From positions 1 through 42,966 of the forward strand of contig RGPT01000007.1 in NCBI GenBank assembly GCA_010032545.1: DNA of 42,966 nt, given 5' to 3'. Shown here piece after piece: positions 34,284 to 42,055 of the stretch (position 1 is its first letter; each line of letters begins with the position of its first letter). The translations under genes were made by a program, and so were the position numbers. Below the pieces are notes generated by a model. It made no database searches, was not told the DNA's origin, and was given only the letters and a program-made list of their open reading frames with translations. The stretch is from Alphaproteobacteria bacterium (GTDB lineage: Bacteria; Pseudomonadota; Alphaproteobacteria; Reyranellales; Reyranellaceae).

Positions 34284-35633
34284 ATGAGCGGCACGATCCA
34301 CAAGACGGCGCAGCCGCATGCAGGCTCCACCGCCTACATCAACGCCCACATCGTCGATCCCGTCGACAGCAACGAATATCGCGGCGCTGTGCTGATCAGC
34401 GACGGCAAGATCGCCGACTTCGGGCCCAACCTGTTCGCCTCGGGCGCGCCCTACGGCATCGAGTCGGTCGACTGCCGTGGCCTGGTTCTGGCGCCGGGGC
34501 TGGTCGATACCCGTGTCCATACCGGCGAACCGGGCGAGGAGCACAAGGAGACGCTGGAGAGCGCAGGCGCCGCCGCAGCGGTCGGCGGCATCACCTCGCT
34601 GGTGTTGCTGCCCGACAACGAACCGCCGTTCGACGATGCTTCGCTGATCGAGTTCGTGGCCCGCCGCGCCCGGCTGATCAAGCTGGTGAACATGTACGCC
34701 TACGGTGCGCTCACGGTGGGACTCGAAGGCAAGGAACTGGCGGAGATCGGCCTGTTGGCCGAGGCTGGCGCGGTGGCCTTCACCGACGCCGACCATGCCG
34801 TGGGCAACGCCCAGGTGATGCGTCGCGCGCTTTATTACTGCAAGGCATTCGACGCCCTGATCGTCCACCTGCCGCAGGAACCAACCCTGTCGGGCGGACA
34901 CATGACCAGCGGCGAGATGGCGACCCGCCTTGGCCTCGCGGGCAATCCGCCGCTTGCCGAGGTCATGATGGTCGAACGCGACATTCGCCTGGTCGAGATG
35001 ACCGGCGGTCGGATGCACCTGGCCAAGATCTCGACCGCGGAGTCTGTTGCGGCCATCGCCGCGGCCAAGGCACGTGGCCTCAAGATCACCTGCGATACAG
35101 CAGCACCCTATTTCGCGCTGAACGATCTCGCCGTCGGCGACTATCGAACCTTCGGAAAACTGGTGCCGCCGCTGCGCGCCGAGCGCGATCGCGCGGCCAT
35201 CGTCGAGGGGCTGAAGAGCGGAGTGATCGATGCCATCGTCTCCGACCACCGGCCACAGGACCAGGACAGCAAGCGCGTTCCCTTCGCCCAGGCGCTGCCG
35301 GGCGGCATCGGGCTCGAAACCCTGCTGCCGATCTCGCTCGAGCTGGTGCACAACGGCCATCTCACCATGCCGCAACTTTTCCAGCGCCTGTCGAGCACGC
35401 CGGCGCAGCTGTTCGGCCTGCCGGGCGGTCGCCTTGCCAAGGGCGCGCCGGCCGATCTCGTGGTGTTCGACGCCGACTTCGCCTGGAAAATCGACCGCAC
35501 CGATCTCTGGAGCAAGACCAAGAACACGCCGTTCGACGAGCGGCCGGTCCAGGGGCGCGTGATGGCCACCATCGTCGCCGGCCGCACGATCTACCGCGAC
35601 GACAGCTTCGTTACCGCCGCCGTGGCGGCTTAG
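34284..35633 (+). CDS. pyrX: inactive dihydroorotase homologue (PyrC'/PyrX type)
   Basis: A 449-residue protein with the dihydroorotase fold, starting YINAHIVDPVDSNEYRG. The metal HxH, usually DLHVHLREPG, reads DTRVHTGEPG (R77 in place of His). The HxxH motif before ST reads MHLAKIST (K248), and the TPHH segment reads TAAPYFALND, so several zinc ligands are lost; H195 and D321 remain. This matches the non-catalytic PyrC' proteins that scaffold class A aspartate carbamoyltransferase, and its place right after pyrB agrees. A functional dihydroorotase must be elsewhere in the genome. The C-terminal NTPFDERPVQG is as in active enzymes. A perfect palindrome sits where its ribosome-binding site would be. 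Confidence 0.85.
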   Translation: MSGTIHKTAQPHAGSTAYINAHIVDPVDSNEYRGAVLISDGKIADFGPNLFASGAPYGIESVDCRGLVLAPGLVDTRVHTGEPGEEHKETLESAGAAAAVGGITSLVLLPDNEPPFDDASLIEFVARRARLIKLVNMYAYGALTVGLEGKELAEIGLLAEAGAVAFTDADHAVGNAQVMRRALYYCKAFDALIVHLPQEPTLSGGHMTSGEMATRLGLAGNPPLAEVMMVERDIRLVEMTGGRMHLAKISTAESVAAIAAAKARGLKITCDTAAPYFALNDLAVGDYRTFGKLVPPLRAERDRAAIVEGLKSGVIDAIVSDHRPQDQDSKRVPFAQALPGGIGLETLLPISLELVHNGHLTMPQLFQRLSSTPAQLFGLPGGRLAKGAPADLVVFDADFAWKIDRTDLWSKTKNTPFDERPVQGRVMATIVAGRTIYRDDSFVTAAVAA

Positions 35634-35722
35634 CCACCGGGGACGGCGCCGGAATTGCCGCCTCGAAACCGCCACTTCGTCTGGTATTGTCGCGGCGTTC
35701 TCACAAATCAGGGCAATCGAAG

Positions 35723-36550
35723 ATGCTTCGAAAGACATTAACTCTTGGCGCAGCGATGATGGCCATCGCCAGCGCCGGTCACGCCCAGACACGCGGCCAG
35801 ACGCGCGAGGACCTTCTCGACGCGCTCACCCGCCATATCCAGATTTGCGGCGAGATCACCGAGCAGCAGGCGAAGCTCGCCTGCTACGACCGCTTGCAGA
35901 CCCAGGTCGGCGGCGTGACGGCGCCCGCCGCCACGACCTCGGCCGCCACGCCAACGCCGCTGCGCCCCGGCAACACGCCGGCGGCCCCGACCGGTCCCTC
36001 GGCCAACCCGTCGACCGGCTCGTCGACCGGCTCGTCGATCAGTTCGACGCCACTCACACCGCAACCGCTGGCGCCGCTGCCGTTGGGCGTGCCCGGCGGC
36101 GGCGTGGCCACGCTGGGCGACACCGCGCCAGCGCCGCTGGGCTCGCCCGGCCAGCCGCAAGACCCCAATGCCGCCTTCGATCCCCGCACCGCGACCCAAG
36201 CGCGCCCGCCCGAGGGGCTACAGCCCAAGCCGCGGCCGCCCGTCCGGCGTACCGGTGCGCGTCCCATTCCCTATTCGGCGACGCCGCAGCCGCTGGTGGT
36301 AATCGGCGCCAACAACCTGACCTACGGCGATTCGCGCTACTGGCAGGTCTCGATCACGCTGACGTCGAACACGCCGCGTCCGCTCGAGACCCAGGCCATG
36401 TGCACCTTCGTGAACGCCGGCCGCCCGATCGAGGACGTCTACTTTGGGCCGGTTACAATCCAGCCCGGCGAGCAGATCAGCACCGAACTGATCGGCCCGC
36501 CGACAACCGCCTATGTCGACTCGACCAACTGCCGGATCGTGAGCCCCTGA
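35723..36550 (+). CDS. secreted Pro/Thr/Ser-rich protein, function unknown
   Basis: A 275-residue exported protein. A signal peptide (about 1-22, LTLGAAMMAIASAGHAQ) is followed by a short domain with ICGEITEQQAKLACYDRLQ (two cysteines that may bond). Residues 60-180 are low complexity, rich in Pro, Ala, Thr and Gly with a repeated STGSS run, and so disordered. The C-terminal 80 residues form a probable beta-sandwich (NNLTYGDSRYWQVSITLTSN, CTFVNAGRPIED, PPTTAYVDSTNCRIVSP). I do not recognise a named family for the C-terminal part. The LACYD motif recurs in alphaproteobacterial envelope proteins. It sits between the pyrBC pair and plsY. Confidence 0.75.
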   Translation: MLRKTLTLGAAMMAIASAGHAQTRGQTREDLLDALTRHIQICGEITEQQAKLACYDRLQTQVGGVTAPAATTSAATPTPLRPGNTPAAPTGPSANPSTGSSTGSSISSTPLTPQPLAPLPLGVPGGGVATLGDTAPAPLGSPGQPQDPNAAFDPRTATQARPPEGLQPKPRPPVRRTGARPIPYSATPQPLVVIGANNLTYGDSRYWQVSITLTSNTPRPLETQAMCTFVNAGRPIEDVYFGPVTIQPGEQISTELIGPPTTAYVDSTNCRIVSP

Positions 36551-36560
36551 GCCGACGCGC

Positions 36561-37154
36561 ATGGTCTCGACGCTGATCCTGCTCTTCGCGCCTTTCCTGC
36601 TGGGCTACCTGCTGGGCTCGATTCCGTTCGGACTGCTGCTGACCCGCGCTGCGGGCCTCGGCGACATCCGCAAGCTCGGCTCCGGCAACATCGGCGCCAC
36701 CAACGTGCTGCGCACTGGCCGCAAGGGCCTGGCGGCCGCCACCCTGCTGCTCGATGCCCTGAAGGGCCTGGTCGCGGTGCTGGTGGCCGACCAGATCGGC
36801 GAACTCGCCGCCGTCGGCGCGGGGGCAGGCGCGGTGCTCGGGCACATGTTTCCGGTCTGGCTTTCCTTCAAGGGCGGCAAGGGCGGGGCGACCGTGCTCG
36901 GCGTCTTCCTGGGCTTGAGCTGGCCGATCGTCGCCGTCGGTGCCGGCGTGTGGCTGCTGGTCCTCGTGACCTTGCGCTATTCCTCGCTGGCCACCCTGCT
37001 TTCCACGGCGCTCGCCGCTGCTTCGGCCTGGTGGCTCTCGCCCCGCCCGGTCGCAATGCTCGCGGCGGTGCTGGTGCTGCTGGTGTGGGCCAAGCACCAC
37101 GAGAATATCCGCCGCCTGCTCGCAGGCAGCGAGCCGAAGATCGGAAAGAAGTAG
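36561..37154 (+). CDS. plsY: glycerol-3-phosphate acyltransferase PlsY
   Basis: Integral-membrane acyl-phosphate:glycerol-3-phosphate acyltransferase, first acylation of phospholipid synthesis. The 197-residue protein has about five to six helices and the three conserved loops: GSGNIGATNVLRTG (residues 41-54), GHMFPVWLSFKGGKGGAT (94-111) and KHHENIRRLL near the C-terminus. It begins 10 bases after the secreted-protein stop. In many alphaproteobacteria pyrB-pyrC-plsY-dprA are contiguous; here a transporter module separates plsY from dprA. The start has no strong Shine-Dalgarno. Confidence 0.96.
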   Translation: MVSTLILLFAPFLLGYLLGSIPFGLLLTRAAGLGDIRKLGSGNIGATNVLRTGRKGLAAATLLLDALKGLVAVLVADQIGELAAVGAGAGAVLGHMFPVWLSFKGGKGGATVLGVFLGLSWPIVAVGAGVWLLVLVTLRYSSLATLLSTALAAASAWWLSPRPVAMLAAVLVLLVWAKHHENIRRLLAGSEPKIGKK

Positions 37155-37241
37155 CAGGCAGGCCCAGCGACGTCGTTGCCGCCGGCCTCGTCAAGCGCGC
37201 GGGTCTGCGTTAGGGTCGCTGCACAACAACTGCAGGAGGCA

Positions 37242-38828
37242 ATGACCATGTTCGTTGCTCGTATCGCCGCCCTCACAGCCGCCACGCTTTGCCTCGTAAC
37301 CGCCGTCGAGGCCAAGACCTTGCGCTGGGCCAGCCAGGGCGATGCCCTCACCCTCGATCCCCATTCTCAGAACGAGGGGCCGACCACGGCCATGAACCAG
37401 CATGTCTACGATCCGCTGATCCAGCGCGACCCCAAGCTCGTCAAGGTGCCGAACTTGGCGCTTTCGTGGAAGCCGATCGCGCCCGACACCTGGGAATTCA
37501 AGCTCAGGCCCGACGTCAAGTTCAGCGACGGCACGCCGTTCACCGCCGACGACGTGGTGTTCAGCTACAACCGCGCGCTGGCGCCGACTTCCGACTTCCG
37601 CGCCTACATCTCGAGCGTCAAGGAAGTGAAGGCGATCGATCCGCTCACCGTACACATCGTCACCAACGGGCCGAACCCGATCCTGCCCGACTACACGACC
37701 AGCATCATGATCATGTCCAAGGCGTGGGCGGAGAAGCACAACGTCACCAAGCCGCAGAGCTACAAGGACAAGGAAGAGACCTATGCGGTGCGCAACGCCA
37801 TGGGCACGGGCCCCTACATGGTGAAGCAGCGCGACCCCGACGTTCGCACCGTGATGACCAAGAATCCGACCTATTGGGGCACCAAGCTATTCCCCAACTA
37901 CCCCGACGAGCTTGTCTACACGCCGGTCAAGGAACCCTCGACCCGCGTTGCGGCGCTGATCTCGGGCCAGGTCGACTTCGTGCTCGACGCGCCGCTGCAG
38001 GACATCGCCCGCATCAAGCAGACGGCCGGGCTGAAGACCGAGGAGACTTCGCAGGTCCGTTCGATCTTTCTCGGCCTCGATATCGGGTCGGCCGAGCTCA
38101 AGTATTCCGACGTCAAGGGCAAGAACCCGTTCGCCGACAAACGCGTTCGTCAGGCCATGTACCAGGCGATCGACATCAACGCGATCAAGGCCAAGGTGAT
38201 GCGCAACTTCGCAGCCCCCGCCGGCTTGATCACATCGCCCGGCGTTCACGGCCACACCGCGGCCCTCGATCAGCGGCTCAAGTACGACGTGGCGGCGGCC
38301 AAGAAGCTGATGGCCGAGGCGGGTTACCCCAACGGCTTCGGCGTCACGCTCGACTGCCCCAACGACCGCTACAACAACGACGAACAGATTTGCCAGGCGG
38401 TGGCCGGCATGCTGGCCCAGATCGGCATCAAGATCGATCTGCAGGCGCGGTCCAAGACGCTGCACTTCCCCAAGCTGCAGAAGAAGGACAGCAGCTTCTT
38501 CCTCCTCGGCTGGGGTGTACCGACCCTCGATTCCCACTATGTCTTTACGTTCCTTTACCAGACAAGCGACGCCGCGAAGAAGGTGGGCAGCTGGAACTAC
38601 ACCGGCTACAGCAACGTCAAGCTCGACGAGCTCGCCGACGCGATGCTGAAGGAGGTCGACCAGACCAAGCGCGACAAGATGGTCGCCGACGCCTGGGCCG
38701 CCGTTGTCGCCGACATGCCCTACCTGCCGCTGCACCACCAGGTGATCGTGTGGGCGATGAGCGACAAGGTGACCATGCCGATCTTCGCCAACGACACGCC
38801 GAACTTCAAATACGCGACGATGAAGTGA
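37242..38828 (+). CDS. ABC transporter periplasmic solute-binding protein, peptide/nickel (family 5) type
   Basis: A 528-residue binding protein. A signal peptide (about 1-22, FVARIAALTAATLCLVTAVEA) is followed by family-5 landmarks: LRWASQGDALTLDPHSQNEG, WKPIAPDTWEFKLRPDVKFSDGTPFTADDVVFSYNR, GTGPYMVKQR, NPTYWG, DKRVRQAMYQAIDINAI and GWGVPTLDSHYVF. It probably binds a peptide, opine or glutathione-like ligand. GGAGG at 37234-37238 fixes ATG 37242 over an upstream frame. It is followed by permease, MFS and permease genes; no ATPase gene follows, so partners must be remote or shared. Confidence 0.92.
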   Translation: MTMFVARIAALTAATLCLVTAVEAKTLRWASQGDALTLDPHSQNEGPTTAMNQHVYDPLIQRDPKLVKVPNLALSWKPIAPDTWEFKLRPDVKFSDGTPFTADDVVFSYNRALAPTSDFRAYISSVKEVKAIDPLTVHIVTNGPNPILPDYTTSIMIMSKAWAEKHNVTKPQSYKDKEETYAVRNAMGTGPYMVKQRDPDVRTVMTKNPTYWGTKLFPNYPDELVYTPVKEPSTRVAALISGQVDFVLDAPLQDIARIKQTAGLKTEETSQVRSIFLGLDIGSAELKYSDVKGKNPFADKRVRQAMYQAIDINAIKAKVMRNFAAPAGLITSPGVHGHTAALDQRLKYDVAAAKKLMAEAGYPNGFGVTLDCPNDRYNNDEQICQAVAGMLAQIGIKIDLQARSKTLHFPKLQKKDSSFFLLGWGVPTLDSHYVFTFLYQTSDAAKKVGSWNYTGYSNVKLDELADAMLKEVDQTKRDKMVADAWAAVVADMPYLPLHHQVIVWAMSDKVTMPIFANDTPNFKYATMK

Positions 38829-38869
38829 GGCCTGGCCGAGTCTGCCGAAACTGAGCGAAGGCCGGCGTC

Positions 38870-39898
38870 GTGCTGGCTTTCATCGTGTCCCGTCTCCTGC
38901 AGTCGCTGGCGGTCATGCTGGCGGTGTCGTTCCTGTGCTTCGTGCTGTTCAACTTCGTGGGCGACCCTGTGAACAACATGGTCGGGCAGGAATCGTCCCA
39001 GGCCGATCGCGAGGAGATGCGGCGCGACCTCGGACTGGAGGATTCCGTGGCGGTGCAGTTCGTGCGCTTCCTCGGCAACGCCGCGACCGGCAATTTCGGC
39101 AAGAGCTATCGCCTCGCCCGGCCGGTCTCCAACCTGATCGTCGAACGCATGCCAGCCACCCTCGAACTGGTGGCGGTCGCGGCCCTGCTGGCGCTGGCGA
39201 TGGGCATCCCTCTGGGTGTCGTGACGGCGTTGCGCCGCAACAGCATCGACAGCGGCGCGATCATGACCTTCTCGTTGGCGGGCGTCGCCATGCCGACCTT
39301 CGTCATCGGCATCCTGCTGATCTATGTCTTCTCGGTCGAATGCAAGAGCTGGGCGCCGGGCATCGGCCTGCCACCCGATTGGTGCTTTCCGTCGTTCGGG
39401 CGTGGCGAGACGGTGAAGCTCGGCTGGTGGAACACCGGACTGCTTACCGCCTCCGGCCTCAAGGCGATCGTGCTGCCCGCCTTCACCCTGTCCCTGTTCC
39501 AGATGACGCTGGTATTGCGCCTCGTGCGCTCGCAGATGCTCGAGGTGCTGCGCACCGACTACATCAAGTTCGCGCGCGCCCGTGGCCTGACCGATCGCGC
39601 CGTGCATTTCAGGCACGCTCTCAAGAACACGCTGCTGCCCGTGATCACGGTGATCGGCATCCAGCTGGGCGGCCTGGTTGCATTCTCGATCATCACCGAA
39701 ACGGTGTTCCAGTGGCCGGGCATGGGCCAGCTCTTCATCCAGTCGGTGCAGTTCGCCGACATCCCGGTGATGGCCGCCTACCTCGTCATGGTCTCGTTCA
39801 TCTTCGTGGCGATCAACTTCTTCGTCGATCTGCTCTATGCCGCCATCGATCCGCGGCTCCGGCTGGATCGCGCGCAACTCGGCACAGCCGGCGGATGA
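38870..39898 (+). CDS. peptide-type ABC transporter permease (OppB/DppB family)
   Basis: A 342-residue inner-membrane permease. The family-typical start (FIVSRLLQSLAVMLAVSFLCFVLFNFVGDPV) lacks a signal. The large periplasmic loop contains a C-P-rich stretch (CKSWAPGIGLPPDWCF) with two cysteines. The EAA coupling loop appears as DYIKFARARGLTDRAVHFRHALKN, and GWPGMGQLF-type WPGMGQLFIQSVQFAD is seen near the end. The start is a GTG 41 bases after the binding protein; no clear Shine-Dalgarno. Its stop overlaps the MFS start by 4 bases (ATGA). It should form the channel together with the OppC-like permease. Confidence 0.92.
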   Translation: MLAFIVSRLLQSLAVMLAVSFLCFVLFNFVGDPVNNMVGQESSQADREEMRRDLGLEDSVAVQFVRFLGNAATGNFGKSYRLARPVSNLIVERMPATLELVAVAALLALAMGIPLGVVTALRRNSIDSGAIMTFSLAGVAMPTFVIGILLIYVFSVECKSWAPGIGLPPDWCFPSFGRGETVKLGWWNTGLLTASGLKAIVLPAFTLSLFQMTLVLRLVRSQMLEVLRTDYIKFARARGLTDRAVHFRHALKNTLLPVITVIGIQLGGLVAFSIITETVFQWPGMGQLFIQSVQFADIPVMAAYLVMVSFIFVAINFFVDLLYAAIDPRLRLDRAQLGTAGG

Positions 39899-41082
39899 CC
39901 TCGACCGCGTCGCGCACCCTGCCTCTGGTTCTGCCCTGGGCCCTGATCGGTGCCGCTTGCCTCGGCTCGTTTGCCGCGACTTCGAGCGGCACAACGCGCG
40001 CGCCATTTCTACTGGAGATGTCTCAGGATCTCGGCGTCAGCATGCCGCTGGTCGCCAACCTCGTGTCGCTGACGGCGACGGCCTGGGGCATCACGTCGGC
40101 GCTGGGCGGCTGGTTGTCCGACCGTATCGGCCGCCGGCCCCTGCTGATCGCCGCGCCCTTCGCACTGGCGCTGTCGCTCCTCGTCCAGGCGTGGGTCGGG
40201 TCGTTTTTCTGGGTCGCGGTGTGGGCCGCGGTCGGCGGCGGCTGTGCCGGCGCCTTCACCGGCGTCATCTTCGCCGAGGTTTCCGGCCGCGTACACGACA
40301 GCCAGCGCGGCCGGGCCCTGGGCTGGGTAATGAGCGGCCAGTCGCTCACGTTGGTCGTCGGCGTCCCCCTTGCGGCGGGCATCGGTGCGCTGATCGGCTG
40401 GCGCGGCTGGCTGGTCTGCGTTGCGGGCCTCTCCCTGGTGGCCTGTCTCAGCCTATTCTTCACCGTCGGGCGCGGTACTGCCGGTCACACCAGACCGACG
40501 GTACGACCGTCGCTGCGCTCGGCGCTTTCGCCACGCGTGCTGGCGCTGCTCACGACCGGTATCGCCGAGCGAATCTGCTACGGGCTGGCGGCCGTCTACT
40601 TCGCGACCTTCCTGCAGGCGACCTACGGCATGTCGTTGGCCGAGATCGCCATCCCGCTCGCCGTGTTCGCGCTCGGCAACGTGGCCGGCACTCTCTTGGG
40701 CGGCCAGATCGCCGATCGCGTGCGCGACCGTCTGATGACCTTCGCCGCCGCCATGGCGCTGTCGGGGGTGGCTGCGCTCTTTCTTTTCATGTGGCATCCC
40801 GGGCCGGCGGTTTCGGTGGCCCTGGGCTTCGTCTACGTGCTGCTAAACGCGCTCGGCCGGCCGTCCTTCATGGCGGCCCTCGCCGCAGTGCCTGAGGACG
40901 TGCGCGGCACGGTCCTGGGCCTGAACGGCACGTCAGCCAGCATCGGCTGGATCGGCGCCGCCGGCCTGGGGGCAGCGATGATCGGCTGGGCAGGCTTCGA
41001 CGGCTTCGGCCCGCTGGCCGCGGCGCTCGCATTGCTGGGGGCCGTCGGCGCGCTTCTCAGTCGGCGGACGGCCGCGTCATGA
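39895..41082 (+). CDS. major facilitator superfamily transporter
   Basis: A 395-residue MFS protein with about 12 helices in two halves. The MFS signature loop 2-3 appears as GGWLSDRIGRRPLL (residues about 66-79), and GQIADRVRDRLMTF in the second half. It resembles drug or sugar-type symporters of COG2814. The ATG overlaps the OppB-like stop and its own stop overlaps the OppC-like ATG (ATGA at both ends), so it is embedded in the peptide-transporter operon and translated with it. That placement between two ABC permeases is unusual. Substrate unknown; perhaps efflux or re-uptake of the same ligand. Confidence 0.9.
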   Translation: MTSTASRTLPLVLPWALIGAACLGSFAATSSGTTRAPFLLEMSQDLGVSMPLVANLVSLTATAWGITSALGGWLSDRIGRRPLLIAAPFALALSLLVQAWVGSFFWVAVWAAVGGGCAGAFTGVIFAEVSGRVHDSQRGRALGWVMSGQSLTLVVGVPLAAGIGALIGWRGWLVCVAGLSLVACLSLFFTVGRGTAGHTRPTVRPSLRSALSPRVLALLTTGIAERICYGLAAVYFATFLQATYGMSLAEIAIPLAVFALGNVAGTLLGGQIADRVRDRLMTFAAAMALSGVAALFLFMWHPGPAVSVALGFVYVLLNALGRPSFMAALAAVPEDVRGTVLGLNGTSASIGWIGAAGLGAAMIGWAGFDGFGPLAAALALLGAVGALLSRRTAAS

Positions 41083-42002
41083 GCGACCACAGCTCGACCT
41101 TCGCCCGCTTTCGCGACAGCGACATGTGGTGGAGTTTCCGCCGTTCGCCGCTCACCATCGCCGCTGCCCTGGTCACGCTGGTCTATTTCGTGGCGGCGGC
41201 CTTCGCGCCGTGGGTGGCCCCGTTCGATCCCTTCGACGTGAAGTCGCTCAACCTGATGGATGCCTTCACACCGCCCGTCTGGAACGACGGCGGCACGGCA
41301 CGGCACCTGCTGGGCACCGACAATCAGGGTCGCGACATGCTGTCGGCCATCCTCTACGGCAGCCGCGTGTCGCTGATGATCGGATTGGCCGCGATCGTGC
41401 TGTCGGTGACGACCGGCGTGCTGCTGGGTCTGCTCGCCGGGTTCCGCGGTGGCTGGGTGGAGGCGGTGATCATGCGGCTGGCCGACATCCAACTCACCGT
41501 GCCGGCCATCCTGATCGCGCTCACGCTTGATGGCGTGGCGCGCGTCGCCCTGCCCAAGGATGTCCACGACAGCGTCGCCATCTGGGTGCTGGTGCTGTCG
41601 ATCGGCTTTGCCTACTGGCCGCAGTTCGCACGCGTCACGCGGGCGACGACTCTGGCCGAAAAGAACAAGGATTACGTCAACGCCGCCCGCATCATCGGCG
41701 TGCCGGGGGCGCGCATCGCCCTCACCCACGTGCTGCCGAACGCCTGGGGGCCGGTGCTGGTGATCGCCACCATCGAGCTGGCGCTGGCCGTGATCGCCGA
41801 GGCGTCGCTCTCCTACCTCGGCGTCGGCATGCCGGCGACCCAGCCATCGCTCGGCACCCTCATCCGCATCGGCAACGCCTTCCTGTTCTCGGGCGAGTGG
41901 TGGATCGTGATGTTCCCGGCGCTGGCGTTGGTGGTTCTCTCGCTCTCAGTGAACCTCCTGGGCGACTGGCTACGCGATGCCCTCAATCCCCGATTGCGCT
42001 GA
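41079..42002 (+). CDS. peptide-type ABC transporter permease (OppC/DppC family)
   Basis: A 307-residue inner-membrane permease. The N-terminal OppC_N segment (WWSFRRSPLTIAAALVTLVYFV, then FAPWVAPFDPFDV) is followed by HLLGTDNQGRDMLSAILYGSRVS, the OppC hallmark, and the EAA loop KDYVNAARIIGVPGARIALTHVLPN. ASLSYLGVGMPATQPSLGTLI is near the end. Its ATG overlaps the MFS stop. No OppD or OppF ATPase gene follows; the next gene is dprA. So the permease pair must recruit an ATPase encoded elsewhere, or the locus has lost it. Confidence 0.93.
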   Translation: MSDHSSTFARFRDSDMWWSFRRSPLTIAAALVTLVYFVAAAFAPWVAPFDPFDVKSLNLMDAFTPPVWNDGGTARHLLGTDNQGRDMLSAILYGSRVSLMIGLAAIVLSVTTGVLLGLLAGFRGGWVEAVIMRLADIQLTVPAILIALTLDGVARVALPKDVHDSVAIWVLVLSIGFAYWPQFARVTRATTLAEKNKDYVNAARIIGVPGARIALTHVLPNAWGPVLVIATIELALAVIAEASLSYLGVGMPATQPSLGTLIRIGNAFLFSGEWWIVMFPALALVVLSLSVNLLGDWLRDALNPRLR

Positions 42003-42003
42003 A

Positions 42004-42032
42004 TTCTACTTATAGTTGTTTTACATTATAAT
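42004..42032 (+). promoter_or_regulatory. AT-rich promoter region before dprA
   Basis: The 53-base gap between the OppC-like permease and dprA is strikingly AT-rich. It has a perfect -10 TATAAT at 42027-42032, 24 bases before the dprA ATG. The best-placed -35 (TTCTAC, 42004-42009, 17-bp spacer) is poor, so the promoter may need an activator. It gives dprA its own start of transcription after the inserted transporter genes. Confidence 0.55.
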
Positions 42033-42055
42033 AATTCACGCATAACGTGGAAGCC

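Noticed and set aside
34134-35792. 552-codon frame on the - strand opposite the pyrC-like gene
   Set aside because: The + strand has clear dihydroorotase-like sequence; the opposite product is low-complexity Arg/Gly/Asp-rich.
38826-38869. Possible hairpin between the binding-protein and OppB-like genes
   Set aside because: Only a 5-bp GGCCT/AGGCC pairing over a long loop, too weak to claim a terminator or attenuator.
38935-41082. A 715-codon frame that would fuse the MFS transporter to a long N-terminal extension
   Set aside because: The extension is the out-of-frame reading of the OppB-like permease. The MFS protein starts at the ATG at 39895 that overlaps the permease stop.
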